A stretch of DNA of 18,743 nt from JAEZKC01 sp046538945 (GTDB lineage: Bacteria > Fibrobacterota > Chitinivibrionia > Chitinivibrionales > Chitinispirillaceae): positions 1 through 18,743 of the forward strand of contig JBKHHW010000052.1 in NCBI GenBank assembly GCA_046538945.1, written 5' to 3'. The translations under genes and the position numbers were made by a program. Below, piece after piece: positions 1 to 7,699 of the stretch. The notes beneath the pieces were generated by a model. That model saw only the letters and a program-made list of their open reading frames with translations. It did no database searches and was not told the DNA's origin. The number at the start of each line of letters is the position of its first letter. The stretch's first letter is position 1.

Positions 1-27
1 AAACGGGGCTCTTCAAAAGCCCCGTTT
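1..27 (-). terminator. Rho-independent terminator of the HU gene
   Basis: A perfect 10-bp inverted repeat (AAACGGGGCT at 1-10, AGCCCCGTTT at 18-27) encloses a 7-nt loop. It lies 13 bases past the HU stop codon. The stem is GC-rich with an A/T tail on both sides, so it could work in both directions. The minus-strand U tract would run off the window edge at base 1. Confidence 0.8.
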
Positions 28-39
28 TTCTCCGTCGAT

Positions 40-303
40 TCAGAGAGAATCCTTGAATGCCTTTCCGGGCTTGAACCGAACAGTTTTGGAAGCTTCGATT
101 TTGATTTCTTCGCCGGTTTTTGGGTTGCGGCCGGTACGGGCAGCACGCTCGGACACCTGGAAAGTGCCGAAACCGATCAGATTGACACCCTCATTTACAT
201 TTGCCTTGATGGTGTTGAGGATGGAATTGACAGCCTTCTCGGCGACAGCTTTGCTTTCCCCGATATCCTGGGCAACTGCTTCGATGAGTTCACCTTTATT
301 CAT
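40..303 (-). CDS. hup: HU family DNA-binding protein
   Basis: Nucleoid-associated histone-like protein of 87 residues, the normal HU length, which binds and bends DNA as a dimer. The sequence has the family pattern throughout: MNKGELIEAVA at the N terminus, the GFGTFQVSERAAR strand, the GRNPKTGE segment of the DNA-binding arm, and the closing VRFKPGKAFKD. The start is the ATG at 303, preceded by a GGGGGAG Shine-Dalgarno sequence at a good distance; a longer reading frame to 330 has no such site. It is probably transcribed alone: a candidate promoter lies at 333-361 and a terminator at 1-27. The subtype (HU versus IHF-like) cannot be settled, but the general call is firm. Confidence 0.97.
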   Translation of the reverse strand: MNKGELIEAVAQDIGESKAVAEKAVNSILNTIKANVNEGVNLIGFGTFQVSERAARTGRNPKTGEEIKIEASKTVRFKPGKAFKDSL

Positions 304-332
304 TACTCCCCCTTCTCTTGAGGTTAACATTT

Positions 333-361
333 ATAATGAGTTCCAACTCACGTATGGACAA
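333..361 (-). promoter_or_regulatory. Candidate HU promoter with a palindrome in its spacer
   Basis: On the minus strand a -35-like TTGTCC (356-361) and a -10-like CATTAT (333-338) are 17 bases apart; TTATAA, two bases further on, is an alternative -10. The arms TGAGTT and AACTCA (337-342 and 345-350) form an inverted repeat within the spacer, a position where a bound regulator would block polymerase. The match to the sigma-70 consensus is only moderate. Confidence 0.4.
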
Positions 362-427
362 TACAGGACCAAAGACAATAAAATAACTCGACATCGGCGG
401 TAAATCAATAGACGGCAGCTGATTTTA

Positions 428-1273
428 TCAGGAATGTGCCATTTCAGAAAGCATTCTGATCTCTTCAGGCCAGAGCGTCTCGTCATTAGTTTCCAGTATA
501 CAGGGTATGTTGTCAAACCTGCTGTCCTGCATGATCAACCTGAAAGCTTCGATTCCGATGTTCCCCTTTCCGATGCTGTCGTGCCGGTCAACCCTGCTCC
601 CCAAAGTACTTTTTGCATCGTTGAGATGCAGTCCTCTGATATATGAAAACCCCACCGTCTGCCCGAATGACCTCATGACCTCTTCATAGTTCCGTCTGCC
701 CCGGATATCATACCCGGCGGCAAATATGTGACAGGTGTCCAGACACACACCCAGGCGCTTCCTGTCTTCCACTTTGTCTATTATTTCCGCAAGGTGCTCG
801 AAACGGTAACCTACGCTGCTGCCTTGACCGGCCGTAGCCTCGAGCACAATCCCCACACTATTGCAGGAATCAAGTGCCCGGTTCAGGGATTGGGCGATCA
901 GAGCCAGGCACTCGCTCTCCCCCACGGCATTGACATGACTTCCCGGATGTATATTGAGCCAGGGCAGCCCCAGAAGCCTGCACCGATCCATTTCATCTAT
1001 CAGAGCATCAAGAGACTGCTCTCTGGGAACAGGGTCGGGGTTTCCGATGTTTATCAGGTAACTGTCGTGAGCAAGAACCGCCCCGGGATCATACCCGCAC
1101 TTTTCCATATTGATTTTGAAGGAATCGATGGCGGATGTTTCAAGCGGTTTGGCAACCCAGCGCCTCTGGTTCTTGGTGAAAAGCCCGAATGCGGTTGCCC
1201 CCACTTTCTGTGCATTGAGAGGAGCGTTCTGCACTCCTCCGGTGGTGTGGACATGCGGTCCTATCAATTTCAT
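428..1273 (-). CDS. nfo: Endonuclease IV (AP endonuclease)
   Basis: Cytoplasmic base-excision-repair enzyme that cuts the DNA backbone 5' of abasic sites using a trinuclear zinc centre. Counting from the ATG at 1273 (281 residues), the nine zinc ligands known from E. coli Nfo are all present at the same residue numbers: H69, H109, E145, D179, H182, H216, D229, H231 and E261. They sit in the motifs AHDSYLIN, NIHPGSH, LEATAGQG, CLDTCHIFAAGYD, LHLNDAKS, DRHDSIG and LETN. The ATG is preceded by AAAGGG; an in-frame GTG at 1285 touches that site and is too close. The gene lies about 50 bases after the upstream beta-helix gene on the same strand and may be read through from it. No strong terminator was seen before HU. 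Confidence 0.98.
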   Translation of the reverse strand: MKLIGPHVHTTGGVQNAPLNAQKVGATAFGLFTKNQRRWVAKPLETSAIDSFKINMEKCGYDPGAVLAHDSYLINIGNPDPVPREQSLDALIDEMDRCRLLGLPWLNIHPGSHVNAVGESECLALIAQSLNRALDSCNSVGIVLEATAGQGSSVGYRFEHLAEIIDKVEDRKRLGVCLDTCHIFAAGYDIRGRRNYEEVMRSFGQTVGFSYIRGLHLNDAKSTLGSRVDRHDSIGKGNIGIEAFRLIMQDSRFDNIPCILETNDETLWPEEIRMLSEMAHS

Positions 1274-1326
1274 ACGTCTATACACCCTTTCAGAAACAAT
1301 GTCCCGTCACAGGAAAAAGGCCGCCC

Positions 1327-2904
1327 CTAGTAGCGGTATCCGATTTTTTCGAACAGCAGATACTGGGATTCAATCCGGAAATCGTTTTCCTCCGCGGAAA
1401 CATACTCAGGATCAACCATAGTAAACGGCTTGTTGAGCCTGATTATCTTGGGATCAGCCCACATCACTCCGTTTGCATTACCGAAGAAATTGGTGAAGGG
1501 TGTGAGAAAGAAACCCTCCTGAGGATCAGCATACCCCCTTCTCACTCCGAAACGTCTGTTGAACGTCACACAGCTTCTCATCAGAGTGACTGAACGGTCC
1601 GGCACCTCGAAGCGCACCCCGTCAAGACCGTTATGACTGATTGTGGCATTACTGACAAGAACCGTGGCGGAAACGGTGTTTATTCCGTGTCCACCATTAT
1701 GAGTCACCAGTATGTTTTCGGCTTTGAAGGGATAATCGATTTCCAGAGCACCCTGGATGCGCATCCCGGAGCCTTTATTCTTATATATCTGACACTCCTT
1801 CAGCTCGACTCCGCTTTCCACAATGTCCAGACCGAATTCATTGTTGTGGCTGAACACACAATTCTCGAAATAAATCTGTCTGCAGTGGGATTCTACCTTG
1901 AACCCGCTCACCATACTGCGAGTGAACACCATGTTATAAAAACGTATGTTCGAACAGTCGCTTATAACCGCATCGCTTGAATCGATAACCGTTCTGCCGA
2001 AAGGTGCCCCGATGACCACTATGGGATTATCATCCATCCCGCTGTTCTGAAACCTCAGGTGAAGATGATAGCTTCCTGTATCTATAACGATCGTATCACC
2101 CGCGACAGCATCTGTTATGCTTTTCTGAAGCTCCGGCGAGGTTTTGACAAATTCATGCCTCCGCACACTTGAAATGTAACGTATGGAGTCGTTGTAATGA
2201 TCAATATCCAGGTTTGCCGCGATTATTTCCCGATTGAGCGGAAATATGAGATTGAGGTTCTTGTTGTGCTGGCGATGCTCCTGACTTAGCACCACATTGT
2301 AGACCGAATTGAGAACTTCTGAAAGAGAATCCACAAAGCTGTAAAGCGAATCCCTGAAACCGGGATGGAAAATACCCCTCGGGGGACACTCCTGAGCGCC
2401 CTCCTCTACAACCGATGCAATTCCGGATGAATCTTTCGAAAAATCACCCACCTTTTCAAGAATACTCTCGGCAAACTCCTTTTCATAATAGTAGTTGAGT
2501 GTATCAAAACGGGTTTTGTACCGCAGCGGATCAAACGGTCCTGCACTGCTGTTGTGATTCTGCACGGACTCGTTAAACGTGCGTACGCTGTCATTCTTCA
2601 GACTTATCCCGTTGTTCCAAGTTTCCACTGAATCGTTGAGCCGCTCCATGCTGTCCAACACTGCCAGAGTGTCATCCACTGAAGCGACCTTGTGAAACAT
2701 CCCCGTCATCATAGTGTCTATGGTAAGCCTGTAGGATGTGAACAGTTCCTGCCGGATGGGTTCAGGACAACCGTTTATTGGATCCCAGGGATTGTTCCTC
2801 TCGATACAGGTCAGAAACAAGCATAGGCAACCAAGCGGCAAGAGCAGACTGCGCGGAAAGGACGGAATTATGTTGAATCTTGACGAACACATTATAGAAA
2901 TCAA
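1327..2904 (-). CDS. Secreted right-handed beta-helix protein, possible lipoprotein
   Basis: Envelope protein of unknown function. The N terminus is a hydrophobic export signal (RSLLLPLGCLCLFLTC) that may end in a lipobox, though none of its cysteines has an ideal context. A helical, Asn/Ser/Asp-rich segment of about 200 residues follows (repeated DS, NDSV and NES patterns). The C-terminal half (from about residue 285) shows short beta-helix rungs with phrases such as GDTIVIDTGSYHL, NIRFYNMVFTRS, IYFENCVFSHN, VELKECQIYKNKGSGM and ATISHNGLDGVRF. This resembles NosD/pectate-lyase-like folds, but no catalytic motif is recognised. The TTG at 2904 is chosen because AGGA precedes it by 6 bases; the next start, ATG 2892, is 18 bases from that site. 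Divergent from the PEGA-domain gene, so the two may share a control region at 2905-3001. Confidence 0.8.
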   Translation of the reverse strand: MISIMCSSRFNIIPSFPRSLLLPLGCLCLFLTCIERNNPWDPINGCPEPIRQELFTSYRLTIDTMMTGMFHKVASVDDTLAVLDSMERLNDSVETWNNGISLKNDSVRTFNESVQNHNSSAGPFDPLRYKTRFDTLNYYYEKEFAESILEKVGDFSKDSSGIASVVEEGAQECPPRGIFHPGFRDSLYSFVDSLSEVLNSVYNVVLSQEHRQHNKNLNLIFPLNREIIAANLDIDHYNDSIRYISSVRRHEFVKTSPELQKSITDAVAGDTIVIDTGSYHLHLRFQNSGMDDNPIVVIGAPFGRTVIDSSDAVISDCSNIRFYNMVFTRSMVSGFKVESHCRQIYFENCVFSHNNEFGLDIVESGVELKECQIYKNKGSGMRIQGALEIDYPFKAENILVTHNGGHGINTVSATVLVSNATISHNGLDGVRFEVPDRSVTLMRSCVTFNRRFGVRRGYADPQEGFFLTPFTNFFGNANGVMWADPKIIRLNKPFTMVDPEYVSAEENDFRIESQYLLFEKIGYRY

Positions 2905-3001
2905 AATACTTCCTGAGGTTAAAAGATGGCAAATTAGTGCCCAACCGTGGAAGGATGTATATTTAAAGGACTTACAGAAAGCACCACAGGGTAAATCTGA
3001 T

Positions 3002-3928
3002 ATGCTCAACTTTAAAAATATATCCGTTTTTCTTATTTTTACAGTTTTAACCGCTTCAATCGGATTTTCCACCTACGCACAGACCTGCAAACCGGGCAAA
3101 CAGTTACTGGTATTCAAAACAGAGCAGCAGTTCAGAACGTACGCAGACAGTGCTTTCACAGATGAAATCTTCAAACAGCTCCGAAAAGAATTGGAGGAAA
3201 TCGGCTACTGTCTGGTGAGAGACACAACCTCACAGATCGCCGACACTTCAGAAAACGTTTCCCATCTGCTTTTTTCCTTTAAAAACCTGCCGGCAGACCT
3301 GGATTCTTCCGCAACCAGCCCCGAGCTGGTAGTGGCACTGCTCGAAAATCAAAAGACGAGCCGGACGGAAATTCAAAAAGCCCTCGATGCACCTCTTGTT
3401 TCCTTCATGTTCGACCCAGAGGATCTCTTTTCGCTCAAAGCCATTCTGGTCAAGAAAATTGCAGAAAACCTCAGAAACCAGTACGTCTGCCATATCCGAA
3501 TACACTCAAGCCCCGACAAGGTCCACATAAGCAGCACTACCGGGTTGGACGCCGTGACTCCGGTGGAATGGATACAACCGCTTGGAAACATTTCAGTCCA
3601 CGCATCCAGGGAAGGTTATGAACCTGTTCAGAAAAAGATCAAACTTACAGAACCCGGAGTGCATACATTCTACCTGCAGCTAGGCAAACGCAAGTTTTAC
3701 CATTCCAACTTCTTTTATCCGGCAGTCACCGCGGGCCTCGCATCCGTTGTCTTCTATTCCCTGGAACACTACTACTATGATCGCTACCACAGCCTGAGCA
3801 GAAAAGATTACTCAGACAACCCCGAACAGTTCGGAAGAACATTCCGGAAAGCAAAAACATTTGAATACCTGACTCTGGGCTCGATTCTGCTTTCGGGAGT
3901 CAGCCTGGGCCTATCCTTCAAATACTGA
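3002..3928 (+). CDS. PEGA-domain envelope protein
   Basis: 308-residue exported protein of unknown role. Residues 1-26 form a signal peptide ending in STYA before QT. Residues 30-160 form a mixed alpha/beta region (KQLLVFKTEQQF, then an amphipathic helix and IGYCLV) without a recognised family. Residues about 162-227 look like a PEGA domain (IRIHSSPDKVHI, a central loop, then GNISVHASREGYEPVQKKIKL and an LQLGKRK end), a surface beta-sandwich often found in envelope proteins. Two hydrophobic segments near 237-254 and 287-305 flank a Tyr/Ser/Asp-rich stretch, suggesting inner-membrane anchoring at the C terminus. ATG 3002 is chosen because the signal peptide begins there and CAGGG lies upstream; the open frame extends to 2738 but that part opposes the neighbouring gene. 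Divergent from the beta-helix gene. Confidence 0.8.
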   Translation: MLNFKNISVFLIFTVLTASIGFSTYAQTCKPGKQLLVFKTEQQFRTYADSAFTDEIFKQLRKELEEIGYCLVRDTTSQIADTSENVSHLLFSFKNLPADLDSSATSPELVVALLENQKTSRTEIQKALDAPLVSFMFDPEDLFSLKAILVKKIAENLRNQYVCHIRIHSSPDKVHISSTTGLDAVTPVEWIQPLGNISVHASREGYEPVQKKIKLTEPGVHTFYLQLGKRKFYHSNFFYPAVTAGLASVVFYSLEHYYYDRYHSLSRKDYSDNPEQFGRTFRKAKTFEYLTLGSILLSGVSLGLSFKY

Positions 3929-3944
3929 TTCACCCCTGAACAGC

Positions 3945-3983
3945 CAAAAAAAATCCGGAACACCCGCACCGAGGCTTCCGGAT
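3945..3983 (-). terminator. Rho-independent terminator of clpX
   Basis: An 8-bp inverted repeat (ATCCGGAA at 3953-3960, TTCCGGAT at 3976-3983) is followed on the minus strand by a run of eight T (plus-strand A at 3945-3952). It lies 26 bases after the clpX stop codon. It lacks a T run in the plus direction, so it is not a good terminator for the PEGA gene that converges on it. Confidence 0.85.
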
Positions 3984-4009
3984 CTAATTAGATACTACTG
4001 TAGTTTATC

Positions 4010-5260
4010 TCAGGCTATTTTCTTGTCCTTTTTCAAAAGATATGTAGGAGGTTCCTTGTGCAGAATCGCTTCACGATTCACCATCACCTCCCGCACATCG
4101 CTGCGCGAGGGAACTTCGAACATGATCGGAACCAGACAGGATTCAAGTACATTTCTCAACCCCCTCGCACCGGTCTTCTTCTGATGGGCGATCCTTACAA
4201 CCTCCCTCAGAGCATCCCGGGTAAAGGTCAGACGTACTCCCTCCATGGAAAAGAGCTTCTGGTACTGCTTGGTCAGCGCATTCTTCGGCTCGGTAAGAAT
4301 CTGCAGAAGCGCATCCTCATCCAGTTCATCCAAACCCAGCACTGCCGGCAGACGCCCCACGATTTCCGGAATCAGCCCGAAACGGATCAGATCGTCCGGT
4401 TCGACCTTGCGCAGAATGTCACCGGTTTTGTAATGCTGCTTTTTTCTGATCTCGGCGTTGAAACCCATACGGCTCTCGCCGATACGCGCTTCCACGATCT
4501 TGTCGAGTCCCTCGAAAGCACCGCCGCAGATAAAAAGAATGTCCCGCGTGTTGATCTGAATCAGATTCTGCTCGGGATGCTTGCGCCCGCCTTTGGGCGG
4601 AATGCTTGAAACCGTGCCTTCCAGTATCTTGAGCATCGCCTGCTGAACCCCCTCGCCGGAAACATCCCTGGTGATCGAAGGGTTGGCGGACTTGCGGGTG
4701 ATCTTGTCAAACTCGTCGATGTAGATGATACCCCGTTCGGCTTTGGCCACATCGTAATTGGAAGCCTGCAGAAGCCTGACCAGCATGTTCTCCACATCCT
4801 CACCCACATACCCTGCTTCGGTGAAAATGGTGGCGTCCACGATTGTGAAAGGCACCTTGAGAAGCTTGGCAAGGGTCTGCGCGATGAGGGTCTTACCGGT
4901 TCCGGTAGGACCGACCATCAGCATATTGGACTTATCTATCTCTACACCATCGGAAGCCTGTCCTCTGGAGAGAACTCGTTTGAAATGATTGTAGGCGGCC
5001 ACACAAACGCCCATTTTCACTTCATCCTGCCCGATCACGTACTGGTCGATAAATTCCTTTATCTCTCTGGGATTGGGCAGCGTTTCCAAACTCAGATCTC
5101 CGGGAACGGCAGAACGCTCCTCCCGAAGAATTTCATTGCACATATCCACACACTCGTTGCAGATATGCACGGAAGGCCCGGTGATAAGCTTGCTTACCTC
5201 ATCGGGTCCCTTACCACAAAACGAACACTTTATACCCGGATACCGGGGTCTTGATGACAT
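4010..5260 (-). CDS. clpX: ATP-dependent Clp protease ATP-binding subunit ClpX
   Basis: AAA+ unfoldase that recognises tagged or damaged proteins and threads them into ClpP. From ATG 5260 (416 residues, normal length) it shows the N-terminal zinc-binding domain (C12, C15, C34, C37), Walker A GPTGTGKT (117-124), pore loop GYVG (150-153), Walker B IIYIDE (178-183), the RKH loop (226-228), GLIPEIVGRLP (295-305) and sensor-2 GARGLR (364-369). The ClpP-docking tripeptide, IGF in most homologues, reads MGF here (265-267), a mild change. The Shine-Dalgarno sequence AAGGGA lies within the last codons of clpP; an in-frame TTG at 5266 directly after the clpP stop is an alternative start. Translated from the clpP message and terminated at 3945-3983. 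Confidence 0.99.
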   Translation of the reverse strand: MSSRPRYPGIKCSFCGKGPDEVSKLITGPSVHICNECVDMCNEILREERSAVPGDLSLETLPNPREIKEFIDQYVIGQDEVKMGVCVAAYNHFKRVLSRGQASDGVEIDKSNMLMVGPTGTGKTLIAQTLAKLLKVPFTIVDATIFTEAGYVGEDVENMLVRLLQASNYDVAKAERGIIYIDEFDKITRKSANPSITRDVSGEGVQQAMLKILEGTVSSIPPKGGRKHPEQNLIQINTRDILFICGGAFEGLDKIVEARIGESRMGFNAEIRKKQHYKTGDILRKVEPDDLIRFGLIPEIVGRLPAVLGLDELDEDALLQILTEPKNALTKQYQKLFSMEGVRLTFTRDALREVVRIAHQKKTGARGLRNVLESCLVPIMFEVPSRSDVREVMVNREAILHKEPPTYLLKKDKKIA

Positions 5261-5266
5261 AGGCAA

Positions 5267-5851
5267 CTATTCCCTTGAAGTCAAAATTTCGTCCACCAGT
5301 CCGTAGGCCTTCGCCTCCTCGGCGGACATGTAGAAATTCCGGTCCGTATCCTTGGCGATTATCTCCAGATCCTGACCGGAGTGTTTGTGAATGATTTCGT
5401 TTAAAGTCTGTTTCACACGCACTATCTCCCGAGCATGGATGGCCACGTCCGCAGCCTGTCCGCCCGCTCCGCCCAGAGGCTGATGCAGCATGATTCTGGA
5501 ATGGGGGAGCGCATACCTCTTCCCTTTTGTTCCGGCGGCAAGCAGTACCGCCCCCATACTGGCAGCCTGACCGATACAGATGGTGGACACATCCGGTTTG
5601 ATATACTGGATAGTGTCGTAAATGGCCAGTCCGGAAGACACGATCCCTCCCGGGGAGTTGATATAGACAGTGATATCCTTTTCAGAATCCTCGTACTCCA
5701 GAAAGATGAGCTGTGCCATTACCAGATCGGCAGTGGTGTCGTCTATATCCGATCCCAGAAAAATTATTCTTTCCTTGAGAAGTCTCGAATAGATGTCAAA
5801 AGAACGCTCTCCACGACCTGTCTGCTCAATTACCATCGGAACTAGTGGCAT
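5267..5851 (-). CDS. clpP: ATP-dependent Clp protease proteolytic subunit ClpP
   Basis: Serine protease subunit that forms the tetradecameric barrel fed by ClpX. From ATG 5851 (MPLVPMVIEQTGRGERS, the usual ClpP beginning, 194 residues) the catalytic Ser98 is in GQAASMGA and His123 in MLHQPLGG. The third triad residue is odd: the region reads KDTDRNFYMSAEEA, and gap-free alignment from His123 places Asn172 (codon at 5336-5338, AAT) where E. coli and most homologues have Asp. The oxyanion loop (INSPGG) and hydrophobic ClpX-binding elements look normal. ATG 5851 has AAGGA 9 bases upstream; the ATG at 5860 is too close to it. It is followed at once by clpX. A separate promoter is likely because a terminator lies between tig and clpP. 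Confidence 0.98.
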   Translation of the reverse strand: MPLVPMVIEQTGRGERSFDIYSRLLKERIIFLGSDIDDTTADLVMAQLIFLEYEDSEKDITVYINSPGGIVSSGLAIYDTIQYIKPDVSTICIGQAASMGAVLLAAGTKGKRYALPHSRIMLHQPLGGAGGQAADVAIHAREIVRVKQTLNEIIHKHSGQDLEIIAKDTDRNFYMSAEEAKAYGLVDEILTSRE

Positions 5852-5957
5852 GATTTCCATTCCTTTCAGATGTTAGTGCAACCCCTGCAATTATTGTCTT
5901 CAAAACCTGGACCTGAGAATGGGAAATGTAATGAGCGCGGGTAACGCACCGTCTCCT

Positions 5958-5971
5958 CCATTACGTAACGG
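5958..5971. promoter_or_regulatory. Palindrome just downstream of the candidate clpP start site
   Basis: CCATTACGTAACGG is a 14-bp palindrome with one mismatched pair. It lies about 5-20 bases downstream of the transcription start predicted from the candidate promoter at 5983-6011. Related GTAAC/GTAATG words recur at 5927-5946. It could be an operator controlling clpPX; no regulator can be named. Confidence 0.3.
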
Positions 5972-5982
5972 CACATCACATA

Positions 5983-6011
5983 TATATAATAAAATATCTA
6001 TCCCCGCTCAA
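5983..6011 (-). promoter_or_regulatory. Candidate clpP-clpX promoter
   Basis: On the minus strand a -35-like TTGAGC (6006-6011) and a -10-like TATATA (5983-5988) are exactly 17 bases apart in an AT-rich stretch. The site lies just past the tig terminator, which is where a clpPX promoter is needed. It implies a 5' leader of about 125 bases. Each hexamer matches the consensus at four of six positions. Confidence 0.4.
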
Positions 6012-6014
6012 AGG

Positions 6015-6055
6015 AAAGAAAAAAACGTAGAACGTTGAAAGGAGTTCAACGTTCT
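6015..6055 (-). terminator. Rho-independent terminator of tig
   Basis: A perfect 11-bp inverted repeat (AGAACGTTGAA at 6029-6039, TTCAACGTTCT at 6045-6055) with a 5-base loop is followed on the minus strand by ACG and then a T-rich tract ending near 6015. It lies about 70 bases after the tig stop codon. A short imperfect tandem repeat of CCGTTA/CCGTTTT (6056-6086) lies between the stop and the hairpin. Confidence 0.75.
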
Positions 6056-6124
6056 CCGTTAACCGTTTTCCGTTAGCCCGTTTTTTCCGCTTTACCGTCC
6101 GGGTGCTGCGAAAAAGGGGGCGGC

Positions 6125-7378
6125 TTACTGCTGCTCGCCGACCAGAAAATCGAGCGTCTTGCGCTCTCTGATATCGGAGCGGATACGATTGGTTGTTCCG
6201 TTTTTGCGGAAAACCTGCTTGAGAGTTTCGAACTCCTGGTTGTACATTCCGGCCAGCCGTTCGATCTCCTGATCCACCTCCGCCTGAGTAGGCTTGATTT
6301 TCTCCTTATCGGCCACATAATCGATTATCCGCTGACGCTTGAGCGAACGAATCGCAGTCTCCTTGTACATCTCCTCGGCCTGTTCCCTGCTGGGAGCCGG
6401 TTCGTTTGGCCTGCGGTAGCGCATCGATTCCTCGTACATATAATTGATGAACGCTTCAATCCTCGCAGGAGGAACCTCGAAAGGATTATCCTTGATCAGC
6501 GTCTCGATAACCTCGTTGTGGGCATCATTCCTGGCTTTTTCAATCTCCTGCTGCTCAAGGCTCTTTCTGATTTCCTGCCTTAGCGCATCCTCGTTTTCGT
6601 AGTTGCCCACCTTCTTGAGGAAATCTTCGTCGATCTCAGGAAGCTCCTTTTCCTGAACGGCGGTAACGGCCACAGTGAACTCACCAGTTTTGCCCGCAAC
6701 GCTCTGGTCCTGGTAATCCTTGGGGAACTTGACCGTGACATCCACCACATCCCCCGCGGAAGTGCCCGTCAGCCCCTTGTCGAAATCCTTGAGCTTGGTG
6801 TCGGCACCGAGCTCCACCGGGTATTCGGGATTTTTGATCTCGGCCTGCTCCTCACCGTCGATCACCACCCTGCGGTACTCGAAACGCACATAGTCGCCTT
6901 TTTTGGAAGGCCTCTGCACATCCCTGAACTCGGCAAGACGTTCCCGCAGATTCTGGAGAGCATCCTCGACATCACTGTCCTTGATCTTCTTGGGCTTGGG
7001 CTTCACTTTCAGTTTGTCGTAGTTTTTGATCTCTATGGAAGGATCAACCTCTGTTTCGATGGTAAAGGAGAGCGGTTCACCCTCATTGCTCTTCACCTCG
7101 TCGACCTTCGCCGGGGCCACGGGATTGATATTGTTCTCCTCACAGGCAGTCTTGTATGACTTCTGGATGAGGTCCTCGACAATTTCAGCCTTGATGGCAT
7201 CGCCGTAACGCTGTCTGATAATCGAAGACGGGACCTTGCCCTGCCTGAACCCGGGCAGCCGCATATCCTTTTTGTAATGATTGAGCTTTGAATCGAAGGC
7301 TTCGTTCACCTCCTGCTCAGGAACTTCAACACTGATTACCCGCTTCCAGGATGTCGGTTCGGAAACAGTAGTTTTCAA
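6125..7378 (-). CDS. tig: Trigger factor, ribosome-associated chaperone
   Basis: Folding helper that docks at the ribosomal exit tunnel and holds nascent chains; its middle domain is a FKBP-type peptidyl-prolyl isomerase. The 417 residues show the ribosome-binding signature GFRQGKVP at 43-50, the same residue numbers as in E. coli. The isomerase-type segment is at about 150-240 (GDYVRFEYR, then VELGADTKLKDFDKGLTG and VTVKFPKDY), and the helical C-terminal arms follow to the end. The start is TTG at 7378: GAGGAGG lies 9 bases upstream and no ATG is near. It sits 52 bases after tRNA-Leu and probably shares its transcript from the promoter at 7551-7579. It is followed by its own terminator and then clpP-clpX, a well-known gene order. 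Confidence 0.98.
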   Translation of the reverse strand: MKTTVSEPTSWKRVISVEVPEQEVNEAFDSKLNHYKKDMRLPGFRQGKVPSSIIRQRYGDAIKAEIVEDLIQKSYKTACEENNINPVAPAKVDEVKSNEGEPLSFTIETEVDPSIEIKNYDKLKVKPKPKKIKDSDVEDALQNLRERLAEFRDVQRPSKKGDYVRFEYRRVVIDGEEQAEIKNPEYPVELGADTKLKDFDKGLTGTSAGDVVDVTVKFPKDYQDQSVAGKTGEFTVAVTAVQEKELPEIDEDFLKKVGNYENEDALRQEIRKSLEQQEIEKARNDAHNEVIETLIKDNPFEVPPARIEAFINYMYEESMRYRRPNEPAPSREQAEEMYKETAIRSLKRQRIIDYVADKEKIKPTQAEVDQEIERLAGMYNQEFETLKQVFRKNGTTNRIRSDIRERKTLDFLVGEQQ

Positions 7379-7430
7379 CTGGCTGGTCCTCCTCTAGAAT
7401 TGTATGTACGTGACCCGCTCTAATGCAGAA

Positions 7431-7512
7431 TACGAGGAGGGGGACTCGAACCCCCACAGGTTACCCCACTAGATCCTAAGTCTAGCGCGTCTACCAGTTC
7501 CGCCATCCTCGC
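7431..7512 (-). tRNA. tRNA-Leu, anticodon UAG
   Basis: An 82-base class II tRNA. The acceptor stem GCGAGGA pairs with TCCTCGT (one G-U at the end), with A as discriminator base. The anticodon stem CTAGA/TCTAG encloses the loop CTTAGGA, giving anticodon TAG (bases 7476-7478) and leucine CUN decoding. A long variable arm of about 13 bases and the T arm GGGGG-TTCGAGT-CCCCC complete the fold. The 3' CCA is not encoded. It lies directly ahead of tig on the same strand. Confidence 0.97.
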
Positions 7513-7550
7513 GCACTGAGAAAATGCCACAACGCCGTAGCAAACTTCCC

Positions 7551-7579
7551 AAAATAAGTGATATTCACTCAGATATCAA
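7551..7579 (-). promoter_or_regulatory. Candidate promoter of the tRNA-Leu-tig unit
   Basis: On the minus strand TTGATA (7574-7579) and TATTTT (7551-7556) are 17 bases apart. Predicted initiation near 7544 leaves about 30 bases of leader before the mature tRNA. Its position and spacing fit a sigma-70 promoter for tRNA-Leu and, by read-through, tig. Confidence 0.55.
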
Positions 7580-7699
7580 GCTTGTTTAAGGCATTCAGCG
7601 CGCTTGGAGAAAAATCCACTCCCAGGCCAACATCAGATCACTTAAAAACGTATATTTCAGTTTCACGTTACCCGCAATGAGATCTACAAAGCAAAAAAC

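Noticed and set aside
53..403. Long open frame antisense to HU, and similar antisense frames over nfo, clpX and clpP
   Set aside because: They are mirror frames of strongly conserved genes and show no protein family pattern or ribosome binding site.
419..431. CTGAT-TTT-ATCAG hairpin at the nfo stop codon as a terminator
   Set aside because: Only five pairs, overlapping the stop codon, with no T run after it.
6056..6086. Tandem CCGTTA/CCGTTTT words as a repeat element
   Set aside because: Only two imperfect units next to the tig terminator; no further copies noticed in the window.
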